Assembly (NCBI GenBank): GCA_037157565.1
Contig: JAZHRO010000073.1
Coordinates: 94,342,001-94,406,000, forward strand
Reading direction: 5' to 3'
Length of the DNA: 64,000 nucleotides
Origin: Thalassia testudinum
Lineage: Eukaryota > Streptophyta > Magnoliopsida > Alismatales > Hydrocharitaceae
The notes below the pieces were generated by a model. The model did no database searches and was not told the DNA's origin. It was given only the letters and a program-made list of their open reading frames with translations. A program made the position numbers and the translations under genes. Positions 10,999 to 23,863 of this stretch are shown here, one piece after another. Within the stretch, counting starts at the first letter, position 1, and every line of letters starts with the position of its first letter.

Positions 10999-12576
10999 TG
11001 GTCTGGCGTGTTTCGCGTGTTAGAAATCGGAGTTACGAGTAACCCGTCGCTTTAGTTGCAAAACATGTCAATTAGATAAAATTTATATCGAAACTCCAAG
11101 GGAGTCCCTGGTCGAACATAGGGAGGTGACATTTACTTTACGTGAAAATCGTGCTTTGATTCGATTCTTTTTGGTATTTTAGGGTTTTGTTATTTTTTTG
11201 TGTTTTTGAAATAAAAGACAAGCAAATGAATCACAAGATAGAGATGTGGAACAAATCTGATATATATTACTTCCAGTGTCAATTACAATAAACTATGAAA
11301 GCATAAAAAGAGAGGGGGGTGAGAGGAAATCTCCTGAGTCGGCTATTCGGTGAGACAGTGGCGCCTGGTGGAAGCTCGGACGAAGGAGGTGACGAGTGGG
11401 ACGACAGAGGTGAGATGCAGGAGGACGTCATGTTGAGGAAAGCTTCAATCTGGCTCAAGAATGGAGGTGAGAAGACGGAGATGATCTGCTACCAGAATGG
11501 AGATGGAAAGACGGCTCCAAGGCAACCTATGCATGGGGATGGGAAGTTGGAGGAGTATTTGGTGGGGCAGAGGTTCGCTACATTAATAGGCGCCTTGGGA
11601 GCTTGAGGGCAAGCTCTAATAGAGCATTGGTAGGCTTGCTAGAGCTTGGGAGTAGGTGGGAGTAGAGTAGGTAGAGATAGCTTGGAAGGGAGGGGGTGTA
11701 GGCCCTTTAATAGTGGAGGAGAATAGGCTAAAATGGATTAAAGGACCTTTAGCGACCTCTAGACCATCGCTGGAAACATTGTTGTAGATAGCTCACATCT
11801 GCTCACACCCTTAGCTGGCTCTGCTGGTTTGCAATGAAGTAGCGACGGCTGTAAACATCGCTATAGGTCAGCCCAGCTATCACTGAAAGCTGGCGCCAAC
11901 CGTTCTTGCGCTTGTGCTACACTACCACCCATCATGCATGTTGATCGCACAGCGGCTTGCTATGTGTGCACTTTCATGCGCTGGCATGTGCGTGCATGCG
12001 TGATATGCTGCCGCTGCTGCTGCTGTATGCGACTGATTTGAGATTGGGAGGGGCTGTGGGGATTCGAACTCGTGCCCCTTCCTTGTGAACCACCACGTCA
12101 ACCAATGTGCCACATCAACCTTTGTGTAGCGAGGAGAGTTTTGGTGCAGATGCTTCCCAGCTGTTGGATCTTGATCCAACAGCTAATATTCAAGGGCACG
12201 GAGGATGAAAGGAGTGGGCGGTGGCTACTGGCCGATGGTGGGCAGTCTGGATGGTGCCATGTGGTGCCATTTGGGTTGTCCATCTTCTTCTACTTGTAGA
12301 GGGTGCCACGGTGCTCAGATCGAGATGATTCCTGCGTTGTCGAACTGCGATCGTCGCTCCAGATCCATCCATATGGTCAGATTTTCCATCTGAAACCTGT
12401 ATGGATGTCGCATTGCCTCCTGGCCATATAAAATGAAGGAATTAATATACAAAACATAAAACTATCATAAATGCCATGCAATGGATGTCATTGAATATTT
12501 ATAACATGATATGCAATTCTAAGCCTAGGAACTATCATAAATAAGCAATTTATCATGAATTTATGTGTGTTCATCA
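10999..12576 (-). repeat. B 3' LTR
   Basis: 1,578 bp, with TGATGA at its minus-strand start (12576) and GACCA at its end (10999). It matches 36805-38363 plus 23141-23174. The TATA position is degenerate here (TTTAATAG near 11709), while the 5' LTR keeps TTTTATAG. A tRNA-like segment lies at 12059-12113. Short open frames across it are unsupported. Confidence 0.9.
12059..12113 (-). other. tRNA-like A/B box segment in B 3' LTR
   Basis: On the minus strand a B-box-like GAGTTCGAATCC lies about 30 nt downstream of an A-box-like GTGGCACATTGGT. This is the spacing of a tRNA internal promoter. It is the partner of a better preserved copy in the B 5' LTR (37847-37899). It is not a folded tRNA gene. 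Confidence 0.4.
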
Positions 12577-12588
12577 TACTCCCATGCT
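12577..12588 (-). promoter_or_regulatory. B 3' polypurine tract
   Basis: On the minus strand this reads AGCATGGGAGTA directly before the LTR start. It is slightly eroded compared with A1. Confidence 0.75.
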
Positions 12589-13152
12589 TACTTTTTGCTA
12601 GTCCCTGGCAAAATTAACCTAAATGCTATGTATAAAAGTAGAATCATGGTTCGAATATTTAGGCAAAATTCATTGATTGCTTTAGAAAATCTCAACCCCA
12701 AGACCTAATTACAAAAACTCAATAGTGCCCGGGTGCCTGGCAGATTGCAGATTGTCCAAGCCCTTGCTTATTTGAGAAGAGAAGATAAATTTTTTTTTCT
12801 TGTTTTTCTTCTTTTCTAACTTTTTTTGTACTTTTGGAGTTTGAAAGTTACGGGATAACTTTTTATGGCTACCCAACCCGCCCAAGACTCGAAAAAGACT
12901 CTAAGTGCTAAGCATCTTGTGAAAATAGTGAAAGACTCACTAGACGGCCGTTAAAACGAACTTCGGGTTTCTGCGACCCTAGGTGACCTTGCCTAAAGGT
13001 TTATCATTACGATCGGTAGCTTTCTTCCTACTTTCTTTTATTTGGGGTCAAGACAAAGGTGAACCCAATGTATATCTCCCGAGTTTATTCTACTTCCCTA
13101 CTTCTTCCCTAAGTATTTTGAGAATTATTGTGCTTTTTTTCTTGTGTGAGCT

Positions 13153-13209
13153 GGGCTCTGGGCAACTGGCCGATGAGCTATTACCACCGATAACTTGCCA
13201 ACCATATTC
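13153..13209 (-). repeat. Spacer module of B, copy 1
   Basis: On the minus strand it contains GGCAAGTTATCGGTGG and the CTCATCGGCC block seen in E. Its sister copy starts at 15590, where S inserted at the module edge. Confidence 0.5.
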
Positions 13210-14227
13210 GTGCGGTGAAGCGTGGTTTTATTTATTTTTTTATTTTCTCCTTTTTCTATTTTTTTTTTTTCTTTTTTATTTTTTAAGTAGGTGGGTTTCC
13301 TGATCTAAGATTTTCCTAAAGGCAGTACAATGAAAATGGTCTTGTGGTTAGGCTCTGATACAGATTTTACGCGGTTTGTAAAATGTGTCGTAACGTGCAA
13401 AATCGATCAACTCTTAAATTTATAAACCTAGGTAGTGGGGTATCTAGGGTCATCCAAGGAGGCAATATGTTTGCAAAATTCAGGTCTCTTGCTTGGAAAT
13501 AGAAATCACCTTTCTTTTTGGTCTTTTTCAATATATCATTTTTTTATTTTTGAAATTAAGGCAACATGTGAAATTGTTGGCGAGAAAGTGGCTAACACTT
13601 AACTCAACACACTACTCCTAAAGTGGCAAGTAAAGCCTCTCCCTAAGCTCACTCTAGGCAAGTGGAGGCCTAGAATAATTAGGGAGAGGGAGTGAAGAAT
13701 GCTAAAAACAAGTTAATTAACAATGCAACTAAAGAAGGCAACTTGATTAATGAGAAAGTGTTGTACAAAAACCCTAGTAGAGGAAAGCTTCTACAGCTAG
13801 AATTATAAGTACAAAGTAAAGAAACACTAATCCTTTAAAAATTGATGAAGAGGGGAGGCTCCTTGCTCCAAGCCTAGTAGCTCTTGGGCTTGAAAAGAAG
13901 TGCTCCAACTCTTTGTCTCTGAATGCTCCACCAAATTGATGTCCTCCAAAGCAAGCCTTAAGGGGGTGTGCCCTAAGCTTTTCTCCAAGGGTGGATGTCC
14001 ACCCTAGGTCCTTCTCCTTTGCTTGGCCATCCTCCTTGAGATGGAAAGGTCCTCCTCCTTGGCGTGGCCCAAGTAGAAGAGAGTGGGGAGAAGAAGGCAC
14101 CAAAGGGGTTAGTGATGTGCCCCCTTAATCTTCTTCTCTGCTCCTTCTCCTTGGCCGTAGGTATAGGTGGATGTAGGTGGAAGTAAACACTAATGGAGGA
14201 TGCTCTAAAATGGCGGTAGGTGGTGGG

Positions 14228-14235
14228 TTTATATA
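14228..14235 (-). promoter_or_regulatory. TATA box of solo LTR S
   Basis: TATATAAA on the minus strand inside CTCTATATAAACCC, about 1.36 kb into the LTR. This gives the orientation of S. Confidence 0.55.
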
Positions 14236-14639
14236 GAGTAGGAAGGGGGCTAAGGTGACTCTTGAAATGGAGGGCTAAGATGGGAAGATGGAGGTGGTTG
14301 GGGATCCTATGGCTAAGGGTAATTGGCGCCAACCCAAGGGGTGTTAAGGGGGTGGTTATGGTGGTGTTGGTGGCTTTTGGTGGTGGAGAGACACCACCAT
14401 TTTGGTGCCAACCTAGGGTCTTCTAGAAGGGGGGTTAGGTGGATGGTGGAGATGGATTTAAGGAGAGGTGTATGGTGGAGATGAAGGGAATTTTGGAGGG
14501 AAAGTTGGCACCAGGAGGGAAGGGTCCTAGAAGGTTATTTTGGAGGGAAAATAGGTGGCTTTTGGTAGTGGTGATGGGGTGAATGGGTGTGATGGTGGTG
14601 GCACCAACTTGGAGTAGGATAGCTAGCTTAGGTGAGCTT

Positions 14640-15390
14640 AGTTGATGGAGCTAGCTAGGGTTGAGTTGAAGGTGGTGAATGGCCAAGGAGTTGGATGCTA
14701 GCTAAGCTAAGCTAAGCTAAGCTAGCTTAGCTAGCTATGGAGTAGAGGAGTAGGTAATGTGAGCTAAGGTTTGAAGAGAGGAGCTGAGGAGGAGAAGTCT
14801 AGAGCTTGAACTGGAGCTGGCAACTGCTGAAGAGGCTGGCATGGAGCTACTCTAGCTAGCTTAGCTTGCTAGTTCTTTGCTAGCTGCTAAGCCAAGCTAA
14901 AGTGAGCTGGCTTCTACCATAATGAGCTGAGGTGAGCTGGGTTTGGTGCTCCTGGGGTGGATAAAGCTGGTTGAGGCAGCTAAGGTAGCTTAGCTCAACT
15001 AAGTTGAGCTAAGCTGAGTCCTCGGGAGCTGGACTTGAGCTTCTTGAGCTGGGATGAATTCATCGTCAGCTGGCTAGAGTTGAGTGGAGTTGGATGTAGC
15101 TGGATCTGAGCTGGGGTGAACTCCAGTCAACTCAGCTGAGCTAGCTAGAGCTCCCTGTGGACTAGTGGGAGCTGAGATGAGCTAGACACAACTAAATTTA
15201 GCTGGATCTAAGCTGACCTGAGCTAGGGTGAGTTTAGATGAGCTCTCTTGAGCTGCCATTCAGCTGAGATTAGCTAAATGGAGCTAGGATGAGATAACCC
15301 TAATCCATGTGAGCTAGGTTCCAGCTGTGGTGAGCTAGATCAAGCTGAGTTCCAGTTAGTTTGAGCTCGTCCTTCACCATTTGCCTTCTT
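14640..15390. repeat. AGCT-dense degenerate tandem region
   Basis: About 750 bases in S where the self-complementary tetramer AGCT and variants (TGAGCTAGG, TAAGCTAAGC) recur every few bases, with a purer run of GCTAAGCTAA units near 14700-14740. It looks like expansion and decay of a short tandem repeat inside an LTR. Confidence 0.6.
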
Positions 15391-15589
15391 CAGTGCTAGG
15401 GTTTTAGGGATCTGTATATCTGTTCATCCCTAACACTCACAAAAACACATCAAAAAGACAATAAAAAATGCAATGCATGCCTAACCTAACTAATGCCTAA
15501 ATGCAGCCCAAAAACCCATTTGCGAAGCAAAATCCTAAGAGCTAAGTTTGTTTTAATGCATAAGAATGATGATAAACTGGCATTTATCA

Positions 15590-15646
15590 GGCTCTAGACA
15601 ACCGATCTATGAGCTGTTACCACCGACAACTTGCCAACCATACAAC
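15590..15646 (-). repeat. Spacer module of B, copy 2
   Basis: On the minus strand it reads GGCAAGTTGTCGGTGGTAAC followed by a CTCAT and CGGTTGTC block. It is the second copy of the lineage 2 module, displaced from copy 1 by S. Confidence 0.5.
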
Positions 15647-16063
15647 CCAAGTTGGTCCATTAGCTACCCAATTTCCGCAAAAATCGGTAGAAGGTGAGTT
15701 AGTGCATAAAATGTGTGTAGATGCTTAGGCTTAAAGTCCTTCCAAATCAGAGGGTAGGTTGATAAGTCACATACTTATCATCCCAAATTATTTACCAAAT
15801 TAAAATAAATTTTAATTAGAGAGGACTTGAGACTAAGTCCACATTCGAGTGGACACTCGGGCTAATTAAGCCCGAAGACCTGAAGAGTCTAAGTATTCAG
15901 ATCTCAAAGTATCAATTCCTAAAGTTTACAACTCTTAATGCCTAAGTTGTCGTCTCCTAATTCTAATTTTTTTTTATCTTTTTCAAATTTTCATTTTTTT
16001 AATCAAGAATCAAATAACAGGAAATCACTATTACAGCTGACAAAATGGTTATAAAATATGTCC

Positions 16064-16099
16064 ACCCCCCCATGCTTAGCTATTGCAACGTCCTCATTG
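16064..16099 (-). promoter_or_regulatory. B internal polypurine tract with CAATG hairpin
   Basis: On the minus strand it reads CAATG-AGGA-CGTTG (a stem with one G-U pair), then TAAGCATGGGGGGGT. It lies about 140 bases after the end of pol. Confidence 0.6.
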
Positions 16100-16238
16100 T
16101 GAAAAAAAATGCAAGCATGCAGGAGAGTAGAAGTGGAAGAATAGCACTTGGTTTCCATGAGACTCTGGTCAGCTTGGAACAGTCTTTACATGTGCTGAGT
16201 TTAGTGCCTTCAGCTAGGCGATGATCAACCCGCGGTGG

Positions 16239-19200
16239 TTACGTCAAGGTAAGAGCAACCTTGTCCGAGACGAGTTCAGGGAGCACATGGTCAACAAAGG
16301 GTTTGAGATGCTGTCCATTGACCTTGAAAATATTACCCATCTTTGGGTCAGAGATATCAACGACCCCGTTAGGGAAAATCTGCTCAATAATGAACGGGCC
16401 ACCCCAATTAGACCTGAGTTTACCAGGGAAAAGCTTCAATCGAGAATCAAAAAACCAGACCTTCTGGTTCAGCTTAAATCTCTTACGTGAAATCATCTAG
16501 TCATGGAGAGCCTTGGTCCTTCCCTTATAGATTCTGGAGTTTTCATAAGCATCATTTCGAAGCTCCTCCAACTCAAATAGTTGGAGTTTCCTAGTTTCCT
16601 CGGCCAACTCAAGGTCCACATTACATTTCTTGATGGCCCAAAATGCCTGGTGTTCAAGTTCTATGAGTAAGTGACATGCCTTACCACACACCAGACGAAA
16701 CAGACATACCAATTGGCATTTTGTATGCCGTACGGTAAGCCCAAAGAGCATCATCTAGCTTTTGGGTCCAGTCCTTCCTATCAGGCTTAATGATTTTCTG
16801 CAAAATGTTCTTGATCTCCCAATTGGAGACCTCGGCTTGTTTGTTCGTCTGAGGGTGGTAAGGTGTGGAAATCTGATGGCTCACCTCGTATTTCCCTAGT
16901 AAATTCCTAAACTGGGCATGAGTGAAATGTGTGCCACCATCACTGATAATTGCCCTAGGAACCCCAAACCGACTAAAGATATTTCTCTTCACAAAATCGA
17001 TGACCACCTTGTGGTCATTGGTTCTGGTGGGAATTGCCTCAATCCACTTGAACACGTAATCAATAGCAACCAAAATATACTATGTCCAAATGAAGGAGGG
17101 AAGGGTCCCATAAAGTCAATGCCCCAAATGTCAAAAATTTCGACGGAAAGAATTGGGTTCAGGGGCATCATATCTCTCTTAGCCATGTTCCTGAGCGTTT
17201 GGCATCGGGTGCATGACTTAGGGAATTCCTGGGCATCCTTAAATAATGAAGGCCAATAGAATCCAGATTGCAAAATTTTTGTCACCGTCATTTTCCCAAA
17301 AAATTGTCCACCACACGCGGATGTGTGGCAGAACTCAAGTATTCTATGGAACTCAACTTCCAGGATGCATCAGTGAATAATCTGGTCTGCTCCAATGTAG
17401 TACAGCTCGAGATCATCCTAAAAATAATATTTGGCCTTAGACACAAGTCTATCCCATTGTTGTTTGGTCCAATCCTGGGGGATTTGACCAATGGCCAAAT
17501 AATTCACAAAATCTGCAAACTAGGGGGTTCGGATACCCGAGACTGTGAGGATAGTTTCATCCAGAAAAGTATCAGAGATCGAAACATCTGGATGAGGAGA
17601 ATCAATTAGGATTCTCAAGAGGTGATCTGCCACTACATTTTGTGCCTCGACTTTATCTGTGATTTCAGATCGAACTCTTGAAGCAGTAGAATCTAGTGAA
17701 TAAGCTGGGGTTTGGCATCCATTTTGGCCAAGAGATGATTCAAGGCTGAGTGGTTAGTATAGATAATGACACGAGAACCTAACAGATAAGCCTTGAATTT
17801 TTCTAAAGCGAAAACTACGGCTAGCAATTCTTTTTCAGTAATGGTGTAGTTCCTCTGGGCCTCATCTAGAGTTTCGCTAGTGTAGTAAATCACAGAGGCC
17901 TTTGTCTCAATCTTTTGACCCAAGATAGCCCCGACGTCATAATCAATTGTGTCATCCATAATCTCAAATGGGGTTGTCCAGATAGTGGTTGCAATACCGG
18001 GGCACAGGTGACTGCCATTTTCAATAAAACAAATGCCTTACGACATGATTCATCAAACTCGAACGGTGCATCTTTGGCCAAAAGGTTACTCAAGGGTCGA
18101 GCAACCTTCGAGAAATCCTTAATGAATCTTCTGTAAAAGCCCACATGCCCAAGGAAAGAGCGAATCTATTTTACGGATGTGGGTGGAGGAATTCTAAAGA
18201 TAGAATCAACCTTGGCTCTATCAACTTCAATGACTCGATTAGAGACCACATGACCCAAGATGGTGCCTTCCTGAGTCATGAAATGGCTCTTTTCCTAGCT
18301 AAGGACCAGCCGTGTTTTGATGCATCTCTGAAGGATCAATTCCAGGTTAGCTAGGCAAGACTCAAAAGAATCTCCGAAAATGGAGAAATCATCCATGAAC
18401 ACCTCAAGACAATCTCCCACCATGTCAGAAAAGATAGCTAGCATGCACCTTTGAAAAGTTGCAGGCACATGCAAAGCCCAAATGGCATTCTACGGAATGC
18501 AAAGGTTCCGTAGGGACATGTGAAAGTTGTCTTTTCCTAGTCTTCGGGATGGATAGGGGCTTGGTTATATCCCGAATAACCGTCTAGGAAGCAAAAATAT
18601 TTTTTCCCAGCTAACCTTTCGAGGATTTGATCGATAAATGGCAAGGGAAAGTGATCCTTTTTACTAGCTGTGTTCAGCTTCCTATAGTCAATATAGACTC
18701 CAAGCAAAAGCTGAATGAGTGGTAAAGGTTTCCCCTTTCTCATTAATGGTAATGGTTATTCTTGCCTTCTTGGGTACAATCTGAACGGGGCTAACCCACG
18801 GACTATCTGAGATTGGGTAAATAATCCTAGCATCGAACCACTTGATTATCTACTTCTTGACCACTTCTCACATATTTGGGTTTAGTCTCCTTTGCATTTC
18901 GTGAGAAGGGTGGGATCCATCTTCCATGAAAATACAATGATTACAATAAGATGGCTCGATCCCCCTAAGGTCGTGGATGGTCCAACCAATTGCCTCCTTG
19001 TTGTTCTTAAGGACCTTAATTAACCTCAATTCTTGCTCCTTAGTTAAATCAGCATTAATAATCACAGGGAGAATGTTTTCAGGTCCTAAGAACTCATATT
19101 TCAAATTTTTGGGCAATGGTTTTAATTCCAGCTGGGGTGGGTTTAGAATAGAAGGAAGGGAGGGTGCTGATGAAGATTCATCAAGATGATCTAGTGGAAG

Positions 19201-21905
19201 AGGCTGGGAATGAACAAAATCAACAGCCTCTTCAGGATATGGTAGGTCTACCATGGAGGAGAGTTGTGGGTTGGGTTTGCTAAAGCTAATGCAGTCCTCG
19301 AGTGCATTGATTGTCATACACGTCTCGAGACCCTGATCCTCGAGTTCCTCAATGAATCCACAATCCTCAAATCCTCTTATTTCCTTAAAAATATCTAGAG
19401 TTAATTTCTTATCCCCAAAGGCGATCTCCATACTAATGCTTTCACAGTTTATGTTGGCCTTGGCGGTAGCTAGGAACGGATGCCCCAGAATGATGGGCAT
19501 GTTCCTCAAATCATTAGGTACATCCATGTCATGGACGAGGAAATCTACAAGAAAATAGAAATCCTTGACCTTGACAATTACATCGTCAATAACGCCTCTC
19601 AGTGTGGTGACCAATCAGTCCGCTAATTGTATCGTTATTGAGGTTGGCCTGAGTTTACCTAACCCAAACCTCTCATAAATAGAAGTTGGGATTAGGTTGA
19701 TGGATGCACCTAGGTCCAATAGTGCCCTATCAAAAGTATATTCCCCAATAATGCATGAGATCAAGGGGGCACCTGGATCTTTCTTCTTTTGAGGAAGGTG
19801 ATGCAAGATCACAGAACTTGCTTGCTCAGAGAGAATCACCTTCCTCGGAGTGGGTTCTCTCGACTTACGCTTTTAGGTACACAGTTCTTTCAAGAATTTA
19901 GCGTAAGCCGAGATGTGCTTAATAGCATCGAGGAGTGGAATATTGATTTCTACGCTCTTGAATAAATTCAAAAGCTCCTCATTGCTATCTAGGGTTTTCT
20001 TCTTCTTAGTTTTCAATAGGGCCTCAGGGAACAGGATATGTGTGGAATTTTCAATTTCTGATCCCTAGGCCTTATTGTCTTCTTTGACCTCCTCCTTTTT
20101 CTCAAGCTCCCCAGGATTTTGACTTCTAGAAGGTAATTCTTGGTTCTGGGTCTGTTTCCCACTTCTCAAGGTGACAGAGTTTACAGAGGCATAAGGGTTT
20201 GGGTCTTGAGGTGGATTTGTGAAGATTGGAGGGCCTTGGTTGGTCATGTAACTAGAGGAAGAAGAAGAGGGACCCCGCTCAACCACCTAAGCATGTGCAT
20301 GTGGGTCCGTTTGATTCCTGTACCCTTGGGCTCTATTGCCCTGATTTTGCACATTACATGGGTGGGGTACGGGTTGGGATGGTAGGGATCCGGGTTGTCA
20401 GGTGTTTGCAATTAACTCGGATTGCAAGTTATCCAAGGATGTCTTCATTTGTTGCATAAGCTGAAGCATGGACCCTTGCATTTCCACCATCTGCCGGTTT
20501 AAATCAGCCTGCATTGCGGATTGTTGGGCATTCCAAGATGGCTAATTAACCGATCTCGGGGGAAACTTGGTGTATAGTTGACCTTGATCCGTAGGTTTTT
20601 GAAATGCATAGTTGCTGGGTCGAGATTGGGTCTATTGCCCCTGATTTTTCAAAGAGAAGTTAGGGTGGTTCCTCCATCTCGAGTTAAAAGTGTTGGAATA
20701 CGGGTTGGACCTAACATTCTCTTACATTACATATGCACCCTCATAAAACGAGGATGAAGAGAAGGAAGGATAAGAGAAACTGGGATCAAAGGCCCCAATT
20801 TGGAACCCATATGGTTTCGAGAATTCCTGGCTCACAGGTTGAGCCGAATCGAGTTGGTTCACGAATTCCTGCCCTGTGGGAGCTTGTGAGGAATGGAATC
20901 CTAAATTCTGGGATTCAGTGGGTAAAGAAGTGTTTCCTGAATTCCCAGACATCCATTCTTCCATTTTCTTAGCAACCAAGTCCATTTTATCCAATTTATT
21001 ACAAATTAATTCCATGTCAAATGAATGAGAATCCCGGATCTCATTAGCACTTGACCTAAGTTGTTGAGACTGGTTGAATGAATCCATGGAGCGTGATTAA
21101 TTGAGTTCTCGCTCATTTCCTCAAACAGGTCGTATGCGCTATCTGCATCCCTATTGAGGAAATTACCTCCGCAAGAAGCATCCACGTGATTACGAAGTTG
21201 CTCAACCAACTCGTGATAGAAAATCTACATGAGTTGCCATTTCAGCACCTCGTGGTGTGGACAGTTCCTCAAAAGTTCTTGGAATCACTCCCAGGCACCA
21301 TGAAACAGTTCCCTCGACTGCTGAGCGAAAGTGGTAATCACACATCACAAGGCATTTGTCCTTCCGATAGGAAAGAATTTCTTCAAGAAAGCTGATTTAA
21401 GAGCAGCCCAAGTTTCAATCGGCCTTCCTATAGTCCGGTACCAATGTGCTGCCTTATCCCTGAGAGAGTGGGGGAAAAGCCTCATGATCATTTGCTCTTC
21501 GTTCACATTCTTTACTGTGGTGGTCTGAACCAAAGTGGTCAGATCCTCCAGGTGTTGGAATGGGTCCTCCGAGCCAAGCCCATGGAAATGCTTAATCAAA
21601 CTTAAGACTTGGGGCTTGATTTCTATGTCTCCAGCAGGAATCATAACGCCGGGATGTTCCCCATAGTTTGAAGGATCGTAAAAATCCTTCAAGGGTTGAG
21701 CGCTCTGACCATGCATACATTGGAACCATTGCTGCATCTGCTGCCATTCTTCCAACTACCTATGAATCAGCTCCTGCTGGTTCCGTGGCAGGGGAGGTAG
21801 TTGTTGATCATCCATGGGATCTGCTTGGCTATAGCTCAACCTCTGCCTCCTAGAATGGTCTAAAGGTCCTTCCAATCTAGGGTTAAATGACCTCCTCCCA
21901 AGCAT
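16239..21905 (-). pseudogene. gag-pol: B gag-pol polyprotein (broken)
   Basis: The start is MLGRRS at 21905, shared with C. Gag runs to about 20060, with the core motif FHGLGSEDPFQHL and a C-terminal VTLRSGK block. Protease has [10 protein letters not shown] near 19690. Reverse transcriptase runs about 18900-18145 ([18 protein letters not shown], and VFMDDF near 18385). RNase H is about 18000-17600. Integrase is about 17300-16239, with [17 protein letters not shown] and HPQTNKQAEVSN. Many stops and frameshifts break the frame; one early stop at 21756-21758 is CAG to TAG when compared with C. Last recognisable residues are VNGQHLKPFVDHV. There is no zinc knuckle, chromodomain or env. Confidence 0.9.
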
Positions 21906-23118
21906 ACACTGGAAGGAAGTCGGAAGGAAGGGGAAAAGTGGGAACCCTGCAGCACAAGAATACAAGCCTGTCCTTAGATGGGGTAGCCTAAGGTCTACTG
22001 ACTCTTAGAATCTGTCCTAAGATTATGGACAATTTACTCTACTTATGTCCAAGCAATCCAACTAGTTAGAAGGAGGGACTAGGGAGAAGGTTCTTCCTTT
22101 CGCTTGCGCCTCCGGTTCCTAGTGTACTCCCTAGCCACAGTCGTTTGACACTACTTCCCTAGCTAGACATTAGATTGACTAGTATAAGTAGGTTAATCAT
22201 GAATAATCTCAATCTGGATCCCGACGAGCGAATGAATCCTTAGGGCCAACGTCTAATTGATTTTAGTTAGGCTTGGGAAATTGGTGCTCTGGAATGTGAT
22301 GGGCCTTTAATGGGTTATTTGAGAATGTGTGAATGTGCACAACCAAGAGGTCTTCAAGCAAGATTATTAATGATGAGGTGAGTTTTAGGGTTCGAATCTT
22401 ACTTAATAGCTTTTAGGATTCGAATATTAGGTGTTTTCAAGTAGGTTTTGTGAGGCAAACCAAGTTTGCTATTGAAAGCACGTGTTCAAGTATTTTCCTC
22501 TAGAAATGAAGAAAAATATGTAATGCATGCCTTAACCTAATTATTGAATGCTATAGGACAGCTAGAAAATGAACCTCTTTTAGTTTGGTGGTGTGGCCCA
22601 AATAATTCAATCAATTGGCCCAAATGCACCACTGATTAAGGCACACAAAAAGGTGGTTAACCTAATAAGATCTATACTCTTTTATGCGTTGAATTCATGT
22701 ACCGGGTCCACAGGTCGGATGCCCGGTTGAGTAGATGAAAATCAAGTCTGATTATGTGCCTCAAATGTGGGTGTATAGAGTGTGTATATTGATTTGTCCC
22801 ACAGAAAGTATCTTTTTTTTTGTTTTTTCTGTATGCAATGGTGAGGTGGGTGAAGGTGGCAAACAAGACAAAAAATGCTGTCCTAGGGTTTACGCAAACA
22901 CCTAAGTAGATTAGGTCTTGATTATGAGTGTGGCGAAATGAACTAGTGGGGGGGAATGTGGGGGACACTTACAAAGTACTCTACTCACACTTTACTCCGA
23001 TCTACCACACTTGGATCTCCATGCTAGGGTACCTGCAAGACAGTAGATCAAAGACAAGTAGGGTAAGTGCTATGTAAATGCAAAGAAACACAATAAACAA
23101 AAAAGTAAATTTCATTGC
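21906..23118 (-). other. B 5' leader
   Basis: Non-coding leader between PBS and gag. A donor-like CAG|GTACC (intron from 23032) and an acceptor with a pyrimidine tract ending CTTCCAG (21909), three bases before the gag ATG, could bound an intron of about 1,124 nt. The leader is similar to those of C (38977-40150) and E (62497-63729). Confidence 0.6.
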
Positions 23119-23137
23119 CTCCCCGGCAACGGTGCCA
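23119..23137 (-). promoter_or_regulatory. B primer binding site
   Basis: On the minus strand it reads TGGCACCGTTGCCGGGGAG, three bases after the LTR. It matches the tRNA-Asp-type PBS of A2 with one change. Confidence 0.85.
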
Positions 23138-23140
23138 AAA

Positions 23141-23174
23141 TGGTCAGGCGTGTTTCGCGTGTTAGAAATCGGGG
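23141..23174 (-). repeat. B 5' LTR, PBS-proximal fragment
   Basis: The last 34 bases of the B 5' LTR, cut off from the rest by A1. Its terminal CGGGG (23170-23174) is repeated at 36805-36809 as the A1 target duplication. The sequence resumes as GGTTACGAG exactly where the 3' LTR has GAGTTACGAG. Confidence 0.9.
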
Positions 23175-23863
23175 TGATGAGAACCTCATCATGAGCCATA
23201 ACTAGCTCATTTTGACCCAATACAAAGGATAAAAGCTCCTACATAACTCAAGGAAAGGCTTAACTTAGAGAATTCTGAGTTTAAGGAGAAAACAAGTCAT
23301 AAGGGGTAAAAATGCAATTTTACCAGTATAATCTCCATACAGGGTAATTCAGGGTCCAAACATAGGTCAAACAAACCGAATAAGAAGGAAAGTGGGATGA
23401 TCTGATAAGGGCTACAGCATTCCAAGGAACTAAATGATAATCTGTAACCCTAAAGCAAACCCACTTCAATTCACGAGGTTCGAGGCAAAGTAAAAATAGA
23501 ATAAACCCTCTAAAATTCATAGAAAAATAATCTCTAGGGTTTAGAACCTTCAATTTGGCCTTCAGAACCCATTTTGACCTACATTGAGAACCATACCCAA
23601 TTAATAACTTAATTTGGGTTTTTGCGTAAATTGACTAGTCGAACAAGGTTTAATCTAGAAATAAAATTCACCATCAGATTCCTTAGGTCCTAGTTAGTCA
23701 TGTATAAAAACTTGAGCCTAAGAAGAAACCTTCTTGACCAACTTTACACTTTGGTCCTCATATATTTACTTTTTGACCCTCAACTTTTGAACCCTCGCAT
23801 TTTTGCCCCTAACTCTCCTTCGTTCTTTGCATTCAGGTCCCTCCTGCCAAAACCTGACCAGCA

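Larger units (their letters stand above)
13356..15589 (-). mobile_element. Solo LTR S
   Basis: A 2,234-bp insertion with TGATA at one end and TATCA at the other, flanked by perfect duplications GGCTC (13351-13355 and 15590-15594). It has no coding region, PBS or polypurine tract. It carries a minus-strand TATA box (TATATAAA, 14228-14235), so it is most simply a solo LTR left by recombination between the two LTRs of an element. The family is not represented elsewhere in the window and I do not assign it. A non-autonomous element with unrecognised short LTRs is less likely. Confidence 0.75.
12589..16238 (-). other. B 3' untranslated spacer, split by solo LTR S
   Basis: Non-coding DNA between pol and the 3' polypurine tract, collinear with the E spacer at 59388-60997. 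It includes a T-rich run near 13200-13285. The twin module is split, with one copy at 13153-13209 and the second starting at 15590 just right of S. The internal polypurine tract is at 16064-16099. There is no env-like frame. Confidence 0.7.

Noticed and set aside
12059..12113. A complete tRNA gene in lineage 2 LTRs
   Set aside because: Only A- and B-box-like strings and their spacing are present; I could not form acceptor and anticodon stems. Reported only as tRNA-like segments.
13774..14332. Minus-strand open frames of 109-119 codons in solo LTR S
   Set aside because: They sit downstream of the S TATA box but show no recognisable domain and overlap each other in different frames; S is best read as a solo LTR.
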